Counted from the first letter of the stretch, positions 44,537-56,912 are shown. The stretch is DNA of 64,000 nt from Megascapheus bottae (GCA_024803745.1 JANJXV010000014.1:849001-913000); one strand, 5' to 3'. Made by a program: numbers and translations. The notes: generated by a model from the letters alone, not told the origin.

Positions 44537-45095
44537 TGCAAAAGAGGTGGCTAGATGTAATGAAGTATCCTGAATTGGATTCTGCAAAACAAAATGGAAA
44601 TTAATGGGAAAATTGGTGAAATCCAAATAAGGTTGGTGTTTTAATAAACAACATTAAATTGATAATAATTTTTTAGTGCTGACATCTACCATGACTATGT
44701 AAGAATTTAACACTAGTTGAATGAATAGAAAGAAATGTTAAGCATAATCACTCCTGCTTTTCTCTAGATCTAAAATTATTCCAAAATGTTATATTTTAAG
44801 TGTAATGAAAATATTGGTTACTTTCATTAGTCACTGTCTTCTCTGCCTTTTTATACTGATTGTGACAAATTTTGTTTTACCAAGATGGACACACTAACAT
44901 CTCCTGCTACACAGAAGTGGCCCTGATTTTTACTATGGCCAATGAAACATAATGTCCCTAATATAATGCCAGTTTGAGTATCATTCAACTTCTTGTAAGC
45001 TCTACTTCCTGTTCTCTGAAAGTTCATTCGTGCTTACAAACCAGCCACCATTTTACTTTCATATCATTATTTTCAAGTATACACTTCTACTTAGA
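44537..45095. other. Unique DNA
   Basis: No exon or repeat family recognised. Confidence 0.45.
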
Positions 45096-45304
45096 AAAAC
45101 ATGTCTATAATCCTAGCTACTCAGGAGACTGACATCTGATGATCACAGTTCAAAGCCAGCCCTAGCATGAAAGTCTGTGAGACTCTTATCGTCAATTAAC
45201 CAATAGAAAACTGGAAGTGGTGCTGTGGCTCACATGGTAGATCTCAGGAACAGTGCCCAGACCCAGAGATCAAGCCCCATAACTGACAAAAAAAAAAAAA
45301 AAAA
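45096..45304 (+). mobile_element. B1-Geo SINE
   Basis: 'tctataatcctagctactca', 'gatgatcacagttcaaagcc', linker 'cgtcaattaaccaatagaaa', a Geo module with an internal deletion (from 'cacatggtag' to 'atctcagg'), and a 17-A tail. Confidence 0.9.
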
Positions 45305-46713
45305 GGTTCAAATCCAAGTCAAACTGAGTATGAGCATTTATTACACTTTTAATGTTCAAGATATTTAAAATGCAACCTCATCAGAACAAAAGTCCAGAAG
45401 ATGCATCTCTGAATATCATGTAAACACTAAACAGCATGCTGAATTACCATGTCTTTGTACAAAATTAAGAGGAATATTTTTTTTTAAATCATTGTAAGTT
45501 ACAAACAAATCTGAATAAGAGCCTATTTCTATATTATTTTACATCTGAAAACTTTCCAATTTGAGACTATAAGGTACTAAAAAGAACATATCCATGCAGT
45601 GGGGAAAAATACTATTTCTGTGGTCTTCTCTAGTTGAAACTATTTGAAAGAATATAGTTCAAGTCTTTTATGAGATACATGTGAGATTCAACTGTTGACT
45701 GTGGTTAGAATATATTCAAAAGTAAAATCAGATTGCATCATCACCATCACCTGCTCAGAAGTAAGTTGAAGGAACATGCACTCATGAAGCTGAATCTGGC
45801 CTATTATACTATACTCTCAGGTGGGCTTGCCAGAGATTAGTCACCATTTTGTAGCTGGTTTCAAATTCAGTTGCTGTGATGCAAGTGCAGATGTAAGGGT
45901 TTACCCTAATTATATTGTTCCTATTTAATCTCTCTTTTCATAGCATACTATATATTAGATCAATTTCAATACTCTGGGTTACTTTCAAATGAAGACCTCA
46001 AAATTACACACTTTGATCCTACCCTAAAGCTCTCTGATCACATTTCATTAATGTAGCTTTTGGATCTTCTAAATGCACTCCAAAGTTGTTTTTTAACTAA
46101 GACTAAACCATGTCAATTAACCATAGCACAAGAAAAAGTATTCTTAAAATTTTTTTAATAAAAGATGTCATAAAAAAAAGATATGTCATCTCCAAAATTT
46201 TTTATATTAAAAAAATTCCATTTTGTCTCTGCTTGGAATTAAATGTGCTAGCAAAACCTAAGAAATCTAATTCTAATCATTGACTTCTAAACTTTACTGA
46301 ACACCAAAATAATTTGCTAAGCTTTTAACACTTACATTCCTTTTCTCAGCTTTATCCCAGTCTTATTGAGCCATAAAAAGGCTTTCAAAATTAATTTAGA
46401 AGATAAATAAAAGCTTAAGCTGCTACTACTTCTAAACCATTAAAGAAGAGGCTTTTGCCTATCTCCACAGGACACTTTGCCATTTGTCCGTATTTAATAA
46501 GTGTGTGTATCAAGAATGATGTTATTTAAAAAGGTAAGGCAATCAGAGTCACCAAAGAAATAAAATCCTGAGATTTAATGAAAAAAGGAGTTCAACATAT
46601 ATTTCATACCATCTTAATTTTATTTCAATGTAATCAAAGTAATTTTTTCCTCAAACTAATTTATAAATATGATATTGTAGGAATTTAAAAATGTAAATTA
46701 TACATTTTACTTT
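45305..46713. other. 1.4-kb unique AT-rich block
   Basis: Free of recognisable repeats; no open frame of note. Confidence 0.5.
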
Positions 46714-46880
46714 CTTGTTTTGTTGTTGTTGTTGAAGAGCATGGCTCTTCAATTCAGGGCCTGTATACTTGCCCCAAACTTCTTTTGCTCAAGGTAGTAC
46801 GGTACCATATGAATTACACCTGCACTTTCAGCTTTTTGGTAATTTATCAGACATGAGTCTGTACATTCCTGTAAGTCTTA
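46714..46880 (-). mobile_element. B1-Geo SINE, head-truncated
   Basis: (GTT)n tail, degenerate Geo module ('ttcaattcagggcctgtata'), linker 'ggtaatttatcagacatga'. The 7SL head is missing. Confidence 0.75.
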
Positions 46881-47711
46881 TTAAATAAATATCCTTTTAG
46901 TTACAAAGCTAAAACTGGACTGACTTTAACATTTAATTCTTATAGATATATAATTATATGTAGAGAATTTGTAGCATTTTTCATTTTATTTAATATTCTA
47001 AAATAACCAAACATAGCAGATTAAGCAGACAGTAACAAAATCTTGAGGTCAAACTTTCAAACTGACTCTCTCACCCAGACCTCAGTTCCTAAATAATTTA
47101 TTATGAATGAATTTATTTGCTACAAACCATATTTTTGTTTAAAAATACATGCTCTATTATAAATGCTCTGTATTATTTATGCCCTAAAATGGGTAAAAAT
47201 TATTGAATTAAGTAAATGTGATCCTAGTCGAGGTTACTGAACTATTTCTTCAATTAACAAAAACACAATCAATGTAGGAAACCATAATAAAACGATGTGT
47301 ATATCTCAAATATTTTATGTTAATTCAAAGTAAATTATACTCAGCTACTAATGTGAATCTGAAATTTTATGAAAGAAATACCATTTTTCTCAGCAATGTT
47401 CCTTCTTGTGTTATATTACTCTTGCGTCAGTCTGCTATTCAATACAACAAAAGACTATTTTTAGGACATTTGTGACCATTTTAGATTTTACTTCTAAATT
47501 GTTCTTTCCCCTTCTTCATAGATTTATCCTTTTTTGTTACAATTTGTATATTACATATATATCCATAATTTCATTAAAATGTGATCACTAGTTTACTATA
47601 TATATTAATTTCTAATTGACAGTCTTCATATCTCAATTAAAAATAAGTACACAACAGCAACAAATTAAATTTTACATTCATTCTTTGTGATATACATGTT
47701 AAGTCACAGTT
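46881..47711. other. Very AT-rich unique DNA
   Basis: No exon or repeat family recognised. Confidence 0.45.
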
Positions 47712-47984
47712 TTCACCAGAACTTTTTTCTTTTCCATCCATTTTTATTGTTATTATAAAGGTGATATACAGAGGGGTTACAGTTACATAAGTTAAAGTAT
47801 ACATTTGTTTTTGAATAATGTCACCCATCCTTCTCTCTTTCAGGTTCCCCCACCCATTCCTACTTACAAGTTATGCAGGTCATTTTCAACATAGCACCTA
47901 GTGAGTACCACTGCCACATTTATTCACCCTTTGTCCAACAATTTCTGTGCTCTCTTTACTTTCCCAAGTAAACAAGTCTAAAAG

Positions 47985-47985
<1 letters not shown>

Positions 47986-48028
<43 letters not shown>
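47986..48028. repeat. (CA)n microsatellite inside the LINE-1
   Basis: Pure CA run within the LINE-1 3' region, likely polymorphic. Confidence 0.97.
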
Positions 48029-48032
<4 letters not shown>

Positions 48033-48193
48033 CCCCTCATTTCCATTTCCTGGAGTTCATGTGGATAAATATTTTATGTGATCAGTGTGATCAGATGCAC
48101 ATAGATCTTATGCCTTTGTGTTCCTCTCCTAAGACTATCCTCTGGTTTCCCCTGTATGTGAATGCCTAGAGACGAGTGTAATTTATGTCCTAG

Positions 48194-48208
48194 TGTGAGT
48201 GTGTGTAA

Positions 48209-48289
<81 letters not shown>
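48194..48289. repeat. Compound (GT)n-(GA)n microsatellite inside the LINE-1
   Basis: (GT)n at 48194-48228 turns into about 30 pure GA units (48229-48289). It lies inside the LINE-1 3' region about 165 bp from the CA run. Confidence 0.97.
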
Positions 48290-48293
<4 letters not shown>

Positions 48294-49475
48294 GGACAGA
48301 CAAGTAGACAGACAGAGTGTGTGTATATTTTTATTAATCATCCAGTGTGTTTACTTGTAGATTTATAGCTACATTTTAGCTATTATAAGTAAGAGAGACA
48401 ATGCAACCTATGTTTCTCTGGGTCTGGCTTACTTCACTTAATGTTCTTTTTTCAACGTCTTTCCATTTCCTTAAAAATGACACAATATCATTCTTTGTGT
48501 GTGCAGATGGATAGATAGACATTTTCTTGATCTATTTGTCCAATGAAGGATATCAGGGGTGATTCTATACCTTGGCTAAGGTAAATAATGCTGCAATAAA
48601 CATAGTTGTGGTGGTAGCTTTAGTGTGGCATTGTTTGTGTACTATTAAATAAATGCCCAGAAGTGGAATTGCTGGTTCAAAGGATAGCTCTATGTTTAGT
48701 CTTCTAAGGAACCTCCATGCTGCTACTGCTTTCCAGAGTGGTTGAACAAGATTACATCCCCACCAGCATTACCTTTTCGGCAACATCTATACCTGCATTT
48801 GTTGTTAGTTTTCTTGATAATGGTCTTCTAACTGGGGTGAGGTGGAATCTCAATGTTGTTTTGATTTGCATTTCTTTTATGGCCAGAGATGTTGGACATT
48901 TCTTCATATGTTTATTGGCTATTCTTCCTTTTCTGAGAAGTTCTCTCTTTAAATCATTGGCCTATCAATTGGGTTGTTGTTTCTTTGAGGTTTTATTTTG
49001 TAAGGGTTTAATTTTTTGAACTCTAAATGTATTTTGGATATTAGGCCCTTATCTGATACATAGATGGTAAAAATCTTCTTCCATTTTGTGGGCTATTTAT
49101 TTTGCTAGCTATGTCCTTTGCCATGCAGAAACTTTTAAAATTGATGCAATCCCATTTATCTAATCTTTCTTTGGTTTGTTGTAATTTTGGATCTTAAGTT
49201 TTTATCTGAGCCTAGGAGCCCTAGTGTTTCCTTTAACCCTTTCTGTAATAGTTTCATGGTTTGGGGCCTTACATTGAGGTTTGTGATCCATTTTGAATTG
49301 ATTATGGTGCAAGTTGATATATAAGAACCTATCTTTAGTTTGCTGCAAGTGGACAGCCATTTTGCCAACAAATGTTGAAGAGGTTGTCTTTCTTCCAACC
49401 CGTGCTTTTGGCTCCCTTATCAAATATTAGATGATTATGGGTCCTCAGTTTGATTTCTCTGATTACCTTCGTATT

Positions 49476-50118
49476 AGTAATTCTTTAAAGGTTTTTTTTT
49501 TTTAATGTTACATTTGCCCTGAATTTGAGCTCTAGCTACACACACACACACACACACACAATTTTTGCATAATCAAGAGTTCAAAATAACACATGATAAG
49601 ACAAAATACAATACAGGGTAATATCAAAACTCTTTTTAGGAAAGATGATTTTTTAATAAACTCTAATCATCTCACAAGTTTCACTTGTCCTTGTATGCTC
49701 AGTAACTGACTTCCTTTCAACACTAAATCTTTCACTGGTTCACCTTTCTCTATATAGGGCTTTCTGCTTTATATCACTGCATTCTCCTCTCTTCAGTAGG
49801 CACTGCTTGAAATCAACACCAACATTTGACCTCTCCAGCTTATTCACAGGACCTGTATTCTAAAAGGACAAAGTGTAAGTCTTCTGACACTACATGAGAA
49901 TCCATAATTGAACATGTCCTTAAGATTCTTATTTACACAAATTATAGCTTACAACTGTGTTTAACAAATCCATGTTAGAATTTACTCAATTAATTATACA
50001 ATTATTCATATATAAATATATGTGTACCTAATTCAGAAATAGTTCAGAGTATGAATAGGAAAACAAATAAATGAAATTCCTTAATCATGCAGAAATTTAC
50101 AAAAGATATAAGGAAACA
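49476..50118. other. Unique DNA with a (CA)n run
   Basis: (CA)n at 49538-49560. The rest shows no exon or clear repeat family. Confidence 0.5.
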
Positions 50119-50335
50119 CCAGGGGCTAATGGCTGTAATCCTAGCTATGCAAGAGGCTAAAATCTGAGGATCATGGTATGAAGCCAGCCAGGGCAGCAAA
50201 GTCAATGAGACTCTTATTTCCAATTAATCACAGAAAAATCAAGAAATGGTGCTGTGGCTCAAGTGGTAGAGCACTACCCTTGAGCAAAACAGGAGCTCAG
50301 GGACAGTGTCCAAGTCCTGAGGTCAAGCCCTAGGT
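50119..50335 (+). mobile_element. B1-Geo SINE
   Basis: 'aggggctaatggctgtaatc', 'aaaatctgaggatcatggta', linker 'ttccaattaatcacagaaa', Geo module 'ggctcaagtggtagagcac' to 'gaggtcaagccctag'. Confidence 0.9.
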
Positions 50336-50571
50336 TATAACATAGCTAATTGGTATTTTTACTGCCAGAATATTCCTCTCCTCTGATATCTTTTTTCCCT
50401 CTTCCTTTCTATTTTTCTACCTTTCCTGTCTTCTTCCCTTCTCTTCTTTCAACCTATGTCTATCTTTTACCTCCCACCCCCAAAACAAATATAGCTTTGC
50501 TGGCTAAAAATTTCTATGCTTGTACATTTACAATGTATATCTGGTATTTTGTAGTATCGCTCTCTCTCTTT

Positions 50572-50854
50572 TTTTATTTATTTATTTTTTTGGTCAGTCA
50601 TGGTGCTTGAACTCTGGGCCTGGACACTATCTCTGAGCTCTTCAGCTCAAGGCCTGGGCGCTGTCCCTGAGCACTTTAGCTTAAGGCTACTCCCCTACCC
50701 CTTTGAGCCTCAGCACCACTTCCAGTTTTCTAGCGGTAAATTGGAAATAAGAGTCTCAAGGTCTTTACTGTCCAGGCTGGCTTTGAACCATGAGCCTCAG
50801 ATCTCAGCCTACTGAGTAGCTAGGATTACAGGCATGAGCCACTGCGTCCAGCTT
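50572..50854 (-). mobile_element. B1-Geo SINE with 34-bp internal duplication
   Basis: The Geo module holds two similar segments, 'ctatctctgagctc' from 50627 and 'ctgtccctgagcac' from 50661, a 34-bp period. The 7SL head is well preserved ('ggattacaggcatgagccac'). Confidence 0.9.
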
Positions 50855-50859
50855 GTATC

Positions 50860-51060
50860 TCTTTTTTTTTTGTTGGTCCTAAGCTTTTCTTTGTTCAAGG
50901 ATAGTGCTCTACTATGTGAGTCATAGCTCCACCGCTGACTTTTTGGCAGTTAGCTGCAGATAAGATACTAATGCACATTTCTGTGCGGGCTGGTTTTTAA
51001 CTACAATCTTCAGATCTCAGCCTCCTGATTAGCTAGGATTACGGGCATGATATTTTGGGC
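50860..51060 (-). mobile_element. B1-Geo SINE
   Basis: T tract directly behind the previous copy, shortened Geo module, linker 'ttggcagttagctgcagata', 7SL head ending 'taggattacgggcatga'. Confidence 0.85.
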
Positions 51061-51084
51061 TATCTTTAAGACAAAAAGTAATGG

Positions 51085-51262
51085 GCCGGGAGTTTTGCCT
51101 AGTGGTTAAAGTGCTTGCCTAGTATGCATGAAGACCCGGGTTCGATTCCTCGGTACCACATACATAGAAAAAAGCCTGTGGTGCTGAGGCTCAAGTGGTA
51201 GAGCTCTAGCCTTGAGAAAGTCCAAGGACAGTGCTCAGGCCCAGGACTGGCAAAAAAAAAAA
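51085..51262 (+). mobile_element. IDL-Geo SINE, young, TSD
   Basis: Head equals the consensus over long stretches ('gacccgggttcgattcctcg'), A tail about 15. aaaaagtaatgg flanks it at 51073-51084 and 51263-51274. Small deletions remove 'agaa' before 'gtggtgctg' and part of the B-box end. Confidence 0.94.
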
Positions 51263-51274
51263 AAAAAGTAATGG

Positions 51275-53154
51275 CAAAATTCTTAATAGTTATTAACATT
51301 GTATAAATTAAAACCCTTCATCCCTAGTAACCATAGTTTTTTTATTTCAGTTATATCAGCATAGTATTTATTCTTTATATGAAGATAAGATAGCTAAAAC
51401 ACAGTTGTACGGAAAGTATATTACTATGTTAATGGTACAATTTGCTTGTATTTTCCAGTTCTGTCCTACAAAGACAGATATACTGAGTCATTTTAAAGGA
51501 TTCCTATAAATATTTCAAATTATAATGTACTGGTTCATTACTTTAAAAAATTCTTTAAAAAGTGTTAAAACCTAACATCATTATATCCAAAATGACAAAT
51601 GTTATCTGAGAAATATATGGTTGACTGAAACAGGATTACTGTCACTTGGGTTTCAATACAGAAATAACTTACAAAACTAAAGCTGAGCAATCAATTTTGT
51701 CTTCATGTACAAGTAGCTTATTCAACATTAACTAGTAAATCAAGGGTGACAAGGGAGAGTTGTAAATCACAAAGAAAAGATTGATTTTATTCTTAATTCC
51801 CACTTGAATCTATGTATAATGTTAAGTTACAGACAGTTAAGGAGAAGCTGTTGTTTTTGAATATGTAATTGCTATTTAGATGATAATGGGATGGATGTCT
51901 CAGTGGAACCATGATCCCAATTTGAATAAGGTCTTAATGAAGGAGCCTAGGAGAAGAATGATGAATGAAATACAACAGTGTCAGCAACAGACCTTAAAGA
52001 AGCAAATTACTTTCAGAACCTTTGTAATTCAGGAGGAGCTGCATTAAAAAGTGACAACTAAAGGATCAAAAGCAAGACCTTTGCAAACTAAACATGCTTA
52101 AAACATGACATCACTGTCTGGGCAACAAGGCATTGTACAAAGCAGCTCAATGTTTGGGTTTTACAGCTCACATTGCAAAATAACTACATTAAAAGATCTG
52201 GTTAGGCAAACCAGTTTCCTTAGAAAGCATCTTTATATTTCAAGTTAATGACATTTTCTGAAAGGAATTTAAATACACAAGGATATTGTGACTGATTTTT
52301 AAAAATCACGAACAATGGCTTTAAGGCAAAATTAAGCTGAACACTGGAGCACAGAAAACTAAAGGATTTTTTTAAGTTCCAAAAATATTATTTTATTGAC
52401 TGTTAGGTTCATGCAGCTTATAGTGCTACATAAAGTGAGGTGTCACTTTATGTCTTCATATTTAAAAATCAATTTCACTTTTAAAAATCATACTGAAGAA
52501 GTCTGAGAGCATATGGCAGCCCCAATGCCAAATAGAACATACGTTTCACATGTTGAAATGATTTATACCCAAAGTAACATTGATGATAGTGCTAAAAACT
52601 GAACACAGGCTCTGGCTTCCAAGAAAGTCACTTAAGATAAGTAAAAAGTGCCATAATTACAAACTTCATTTTGATACTCATGTGATCTTTTCTCATGCTT
52701 TTAAATCACTATATGTTGATAAGATATATTCCTTATCACTATTGCAACCAGGAAAATGAGTTTAGTACCATAGCTAATACAGTATTTACTGTACATACAA
52801 TATTCACATAGCTGCTGAAACTGATTTTACCTCTTTATTCAAACTTCTAAAATACATGCACAGCAGCAATCATACCAAAGAATGCTAATGTAATACCTGA
52901 GTATTTGCAATCAGAAAACTACTCAATACTAATTAATTAGTGCCCTGACAGTCATTTTACTCCTAGATTAAAAAAATTGTTTGACATCAACAATAAGGAG
53001 TAAGAATATCATTCTGGCATTAGAAAGACTCAATGTCACCTCCCTAGGTGATCCATTAGGATATTAACTACCAGACTAAGTATTTGCACTATACTGCAGT
53101 TTATTTTAAGCATACATAAGAAAGTATTCACAAATATAAAAACAGGCTCTTAAC
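51275..53154. other. 1.9-kb repeat-free unique block
   Basis: No recognisable repeat over 1.88 kb, between two of the most SINE-dense parts of the window. No open frame of note. Candidate for conserved non-coding or untranslated sequence. Confidence 0.5.
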
Positions 53155-53262
53155 ATTGGTTAAGAGCACAAACAGGCAATCTAGTTTAAAAATCTCAGCT
53201 CTGTCACTTACCAACTGTGTAATTTTTGGCAAATGATTCAACTTTCTAGAATATAATTCTCT
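53155..53262 (+). mobile_element. MIR fossil, well preserved
   Basis: 'ttggttaagagcacaaacag', 'atctcagctctgtcacttac', 'caactgtgtaatttttggca' and 'aatgattcaactttct' follow the MIR 5' half and core. Confidence 0.87.
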
Positions 53263-53269
53263 CTGTCTC

Positions 53270-53557
53270 TCTTTTTGGTCAGTCATGGGACTTGAACTCT
53301 GGGCCTGGGCGCTGTCCTTGAGCTTTTCAGCTCAAGCCCACAACACTACCCTTGGACCTGGACATTGTCCCTGAGCTCTTCAGCTTAAGGCTACTGTCCT
53401 ACCCCTTGAGCCACAGCCCCACTTCCCATTTTCTAGTGATTAATTGGAGATAAGAGTCTCAAGTTCTTTAGTGCCCAAGCTGGCTTTGAACCATGAACCT
53501 TAGATCTCAGTCTCCTGAGTAGCTAGGATTATAGGCATGAGACACTGTGCCCAGCTT
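53270..53557 (-). mobile_element. B1-Geo SINE with 53-bp internal duplication
   Basis: The segment at 53311 ('gctgtccttgagc') recurs at 53364 ('attgtccctgagc'), a 53-bp period inside the Geo module. Reverse 7SL head at the right end. Confidence 0.9.
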
Positions 53558-54019
53558 AGAATGCTGCCATATAAATCAAATTGTATTACTTACTATTGTC
53601 TACTAAGAAGTTTGTGCCATTAGATGAACTACTTAAGATTTGCTTTATCTTTCCTCAACTTACAAAGTAATAATACTTTACATTTTCAGACCAAATATAA
53701 ATGAGATTTTTGGACTATCTCAAATAAACAAATATATTAGACACATTAGCATTATTTCATTTTTCTTAATAGCATCAGAGTACAGCATAATATAGATGTT
53801 TGTGATGTTATTTCCCTAACCTGTCACTCTTTTCTCTGCATTCACATATTTTAAAGAGCAAAGCCAAACTAGGATGATAACATGGTAGGTACTCTTTTAG
53901 GCTAGCCTAAAAGCTAAACCAATAATTAAATTTTTAGAATTTATTATTTTCCCTCAATAAATAGCTATTTTGTTCTCATTCAATATAGATTTCATATATT
54001 TTCACTTATTTTTGAAAGT
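53558..54019. other. Unique AT-rich DNA
   Basis: No exon or repeat family recognised. Confidence 0.45.
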
Positions 54020-54597
54020 TTTATTGTGAACTTTGGGAAGTCTTTCCCAAAATTTATGTATTAGAAATTTAATCCCTAGTACAACAGCATTAGGAGGTGA
54101 GGCCTAATAAGGATTTCATTAATGACTTAATGTCTTAACTGCCAGAGTGAGTTTATTATTGGGACATGTCATAAAGTTGATTTTTCACCCTTTCTTGCTC
54201 TCTTAAGCTCTCTTTCTCTTCCATTTTCTGATTCAGTAAGAAATCCTCACCAAAAGACTTCTCAACATTAAAACTTCCTTAACAGGAGTTTGGCCTAGTG
54301 GTAGAGTGCTTGCCTAGCATGCACGAAGACCGGGGTTCGATTCCTCAGTACCCCACATACATAGCAAAAAGCTGGAAGTGGTGCTGAGACTCAGTGGGAG
54401 AGTGCTAGCCTTGAGAAAGTCCAAGGACAGTGCTCAAGCCCTGAGCCCAAGCCCAGGACTGGCCAAAAAACAAAAACAAAAAAAACTTCTTTAACAGTAA
54501 GACTTGCCAGCTTCCAGAAACTGCAAGAAGTAAGTCTCTATTCTTTCTAAATTACCCAGTCTTAGGTATTCAGTTAGAGCAGCAAAAACAAGACAAA
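54020..54597 (+). mobile_element. MaLR-type LTR fossil, interrupted by a SINE
   Basis: 'aatttatgtattagaaattt', 'aatccctagtacaacagcat', 'taggaggtgaggcctaa', 'tttcttgctctcttaagc', 'ccagcttccagaaactg' and 'taaattacccagtctta' follow the order of mammalian MST/MLT1 (ERVL-MaLR) LTRs. The IDL-Geo insertion at 54286-54481 splits it. Solo LTR; no internal sequence recognised. Confidence 0.75.
54286..54481 (+). mobile_element. IDL-Geo SINE nested in an LTR, 16-bp TSD
   Basis: Flanks aaaacttccttaacag (54270-54285) and aaaacttctttaacag (54482-54497) differ at one base. The first few bases of the head are missing, so the copy starts at 'gagtttggcc'. Confidence 0.95.
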
Positions 54598-55027
54598 GTA
54601 ATCCTCTATTTTCTTTGTAGAAAGATTCCTAATTGGAATTGTGACATTGGTATCTTATTCCAGAGAATAGTGATTTTTATCTGATTTTCATCTGTGCAAA
54701 GATTTCTCATAAAAGATTACAGACTACGTATACTGTTCAAATGGAATTTATTTTTAGAAAATCTGAAGTTCATAGCAAAACTGAGCAGACGGTACTGAGA
54801 TGTTCCAAGTATTTCCCATCAAACATGCATAATGACTTTCCCCTTTACCAATACCCTCCATTACAGTGATCGATTTGTTACAACTGTTCATCCTATGCTG
54901 ACACATTATGATTAGGGTACAGTCTTGGTGTGGTACATGCTAGAACTTTAGACAATTGATAACTGCATGCATCTACATTATAGAATCATAATAGTTTTTC
55001 TACTTTAAACAGCCTCAATCATACTGT
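54598..55027. other. Unique DNA
   Basis: No exon or repeat family recognised. Confidence 0.45.
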
Positions 55028-55277
55028 GTTGTTGTTGTTGTTGTTTTGCTCTTTTGTTTTTTGTCAGGCATGGGACTTGAACTCTGGGCCTGACTGCTGC
55101 CCCTGAGCTCTTCATCTCAAGGCTAGCACTCTATCACTTGAGCCACAGTGCCACTTTCAATTTTCTGGTGATTAATTGAAGGTAAGAGTCTCACGAACTT
55201 TCATGCCCAGGCTGGCTTTGAACTGAGATCCTCAGACCTCAGCCTCCTGAGTAGCTAGGAGCTACTGGCACCCGGCT
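55028..55277 (-). mobile_element. B1-Geo SINE
   Basis: (GTT)n tail (55029-55045), 'tcaggcatgggacttgaact', Geo module without the internal duplication, linker 'ggtgattaattgaaggtaag', and reverse 7SL head. Confidence 0.9.
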
Positions 55278-55503
55278 TCACTCATACTGTTTTATTAACA
55301 AATTCGACAACTGTATCTTAAAATTAAAATCATTTACATTGTCCTTGTAATGGAAATAGTCATGATTTTTAAAATAATGGCTTATTTAAGTATAATACAT
55401 GAAACCAAATGATTATATGAAATAGTTATCAAGTAACTGTGATAATACATTAAATATGAACACTGGGAACAGTTTGTACATAAGAATGACCTTTCCCAAT
55501 TAT

Positions 55504-55546
55504 TTATATATATATGTATATATATATATATTACACATACATACAT
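55504..55546. repeat. (TA)n-rich microsatellite
   Basis: TA units interrupted by a TG, followed by CATA repeats. Confidence 0.93.
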
Positions 55547-55573
55547 AAACATCTAGGGAAAGGAAAGAGTACA

Positions 55574-55852
55574 TTACTGGGCTTTAAACTAAGGACTCTG
55601 CACTTTGTCAGCAGGCACTTTACCAATTGAGCCATGTCTCTAGTTCTTTTTGCTTTATTTCTCAGACAGAATTTCACAGACCAGCCTGGATATTGATCCT
55701 CCTATTTGTACTTGATGCTGGACAACATGGTGTCCAACATTTTGTTTAGATGTGGTCCCACAAATGTTTCTCTGAGGTATTCTTGAACAAGGATGTGATC
55801 TCAACCTCCCAAGAAGCTATGATTACAGGTGTAATCCACTGCACCTGGACAA
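55574..55852 (-). mobile_element. Old trimeric SINE (7SL - 7SL - tRNA)
   Basis: On plus: tRNA-like block ('gggctttaaactaaggactc', 'aattgagccatgtctctag'), a first reverse 7SL block ('cagacagaatttcacagacc') and a second ('tgatctcaacctcccaagaa', 'gattacaggtgtaatccact'). Confidence 0.75.
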
Positions 55853-55869
55853 TTACACATACTAAAAAC

Positions 55870-55957
55870 TGTGGGTAGAAGCATAGCTCAGTAATAGAGC
55901 ACCTGCACATGAAGTGTGAACTCTTGAGTTCAATCTCTTATACCTCAAAAAGAAAAG
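55870..55957 (+). mobile_element. ID-like SINE
   Basis: 'agcatagctcagtaatagag' (A box), 'cttgagttcaatctctt' (B box) and an A-rich tail; a monomer without a Geo half. Confidence 0.8.
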
Positions 55958-56010
55958 CTACTGGAGGAAGACGAGAGTGAAGAAAGGAAGTAGGAAAAAA
56001 TATAGTATTT

Positions 56011-56225
56011 TCCCAGGCACCAGAGGTTCACATTTGTAATCCTAACTACTGAAAAGGTTAAGATCTGGAGGATCTCAGTACAAAGCAAACTATGGCAGAA
56101 ATGTCCATAAGATTCCATCTGTAAAATATCCAGGAAATAAAAAAGACTAAAGAAATGGCTCAAGTGTTAGAACATCAGCTGAGCAAGCATGAAACTCTGA
56201 GCACTAGCCAAAAAAAGGAAAAAAC
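56011..56225 (+). mobile_element. Older 7SL-tRNA dimer SINE
   Basis: 7SL-like 'ttcacatttgtaatcctaac' and 'aagatctggaggatctcagt', then tRNA-like 'aaatggctcaagtgttagaa' ending 'gagcactagccaaaaaaa'. The right half is shorter than Geo and resembles the copy at 63.6 kb. Confidence 0.75.
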
Positions 56226-56912
56226 AAAAACAATAACCAGTACTGACCAAGAAGAAAAAAGAAACACCCTACAGAGTTATATTTACTTCATCACTTAGAA
56301 TATGTAAAGTTACTTTTTAAAGTTCAAACAGTCTAATACTGTTGGTGATTATTATGAGAACCAAAAACTGTGAAGATTCTATTTTTGTATTCATTTTTAA
56401 TTCAAAACAGAAAATAATAACAAATACCATCTATTACATGAACTTTATTCTAATCATCCTCGAAGGTCATATTCCCACTTCCTATTCTAGTCTTTCTATT
56501 CTGTAATACTCTAAGCTCTGATCTCTTCTCACTATTGGAAAAAAAAAAAAGCTTAAAAGCTTCTCTCCTCTCAGTTCAGAATAACATCAGAAAAAAACAA
56601 TGTCAGTAGTCTTGGTCATGGGTGCCAAGAATCATCAGGGTTCAATTAGTGGCACTCTTTCTTTCATCTGCAGTTATATGGTAAGTTAAAATATACTTTT
56701 TCATTGAGATTATGGAAAGTATTCAGGATCTTCACCATCTTTATTGTCCAACTTACTTCTAATCCTCCTTCAAGAAAACTCACATCATCAGATTATTTCA
56801 AAGGATGAGACTTTCTTAATGAAAAAATAATCTGTAAGTTACACTGATTTGGGGGACAAGTGTTCTCATATCCTGTGTCCTCAAGGGCTCTTTATACTGT
56901 CAAAAATTGCTG

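Larger units (their letters stand above)
47712..49475 (-). mobile_element. LINE-1: ORF2 C-terminal region plus 3' end, 5'-truncated
   Basis: On the minus strand, 49475-48840 encodes L1 ORF2 C-terminal sequence in two frames (HLLAKWLSTCSKLKIGSY, IINSKWITNLNVRPQTMK, and the [13 protein letters not shown] block near 48880). It is followed by typical LINE-1 3' sequence (reverse of 'ccagaagtggaattgctggt' and 'ttccagagtggttgaacaag'). The 3' terminus is at about 47,720, with an A-rich end. The reverse transcriptase core is absent. The two frames show at least one frameshift, so the copy is inactive. Confidence 0.93.

Noticed and set aside
54020..54597. Complete endogenous retrovirus
   Set aside because: Only LTR-type sequence is visible; no gag, pol or env reading frame and no second LTR found nearby.
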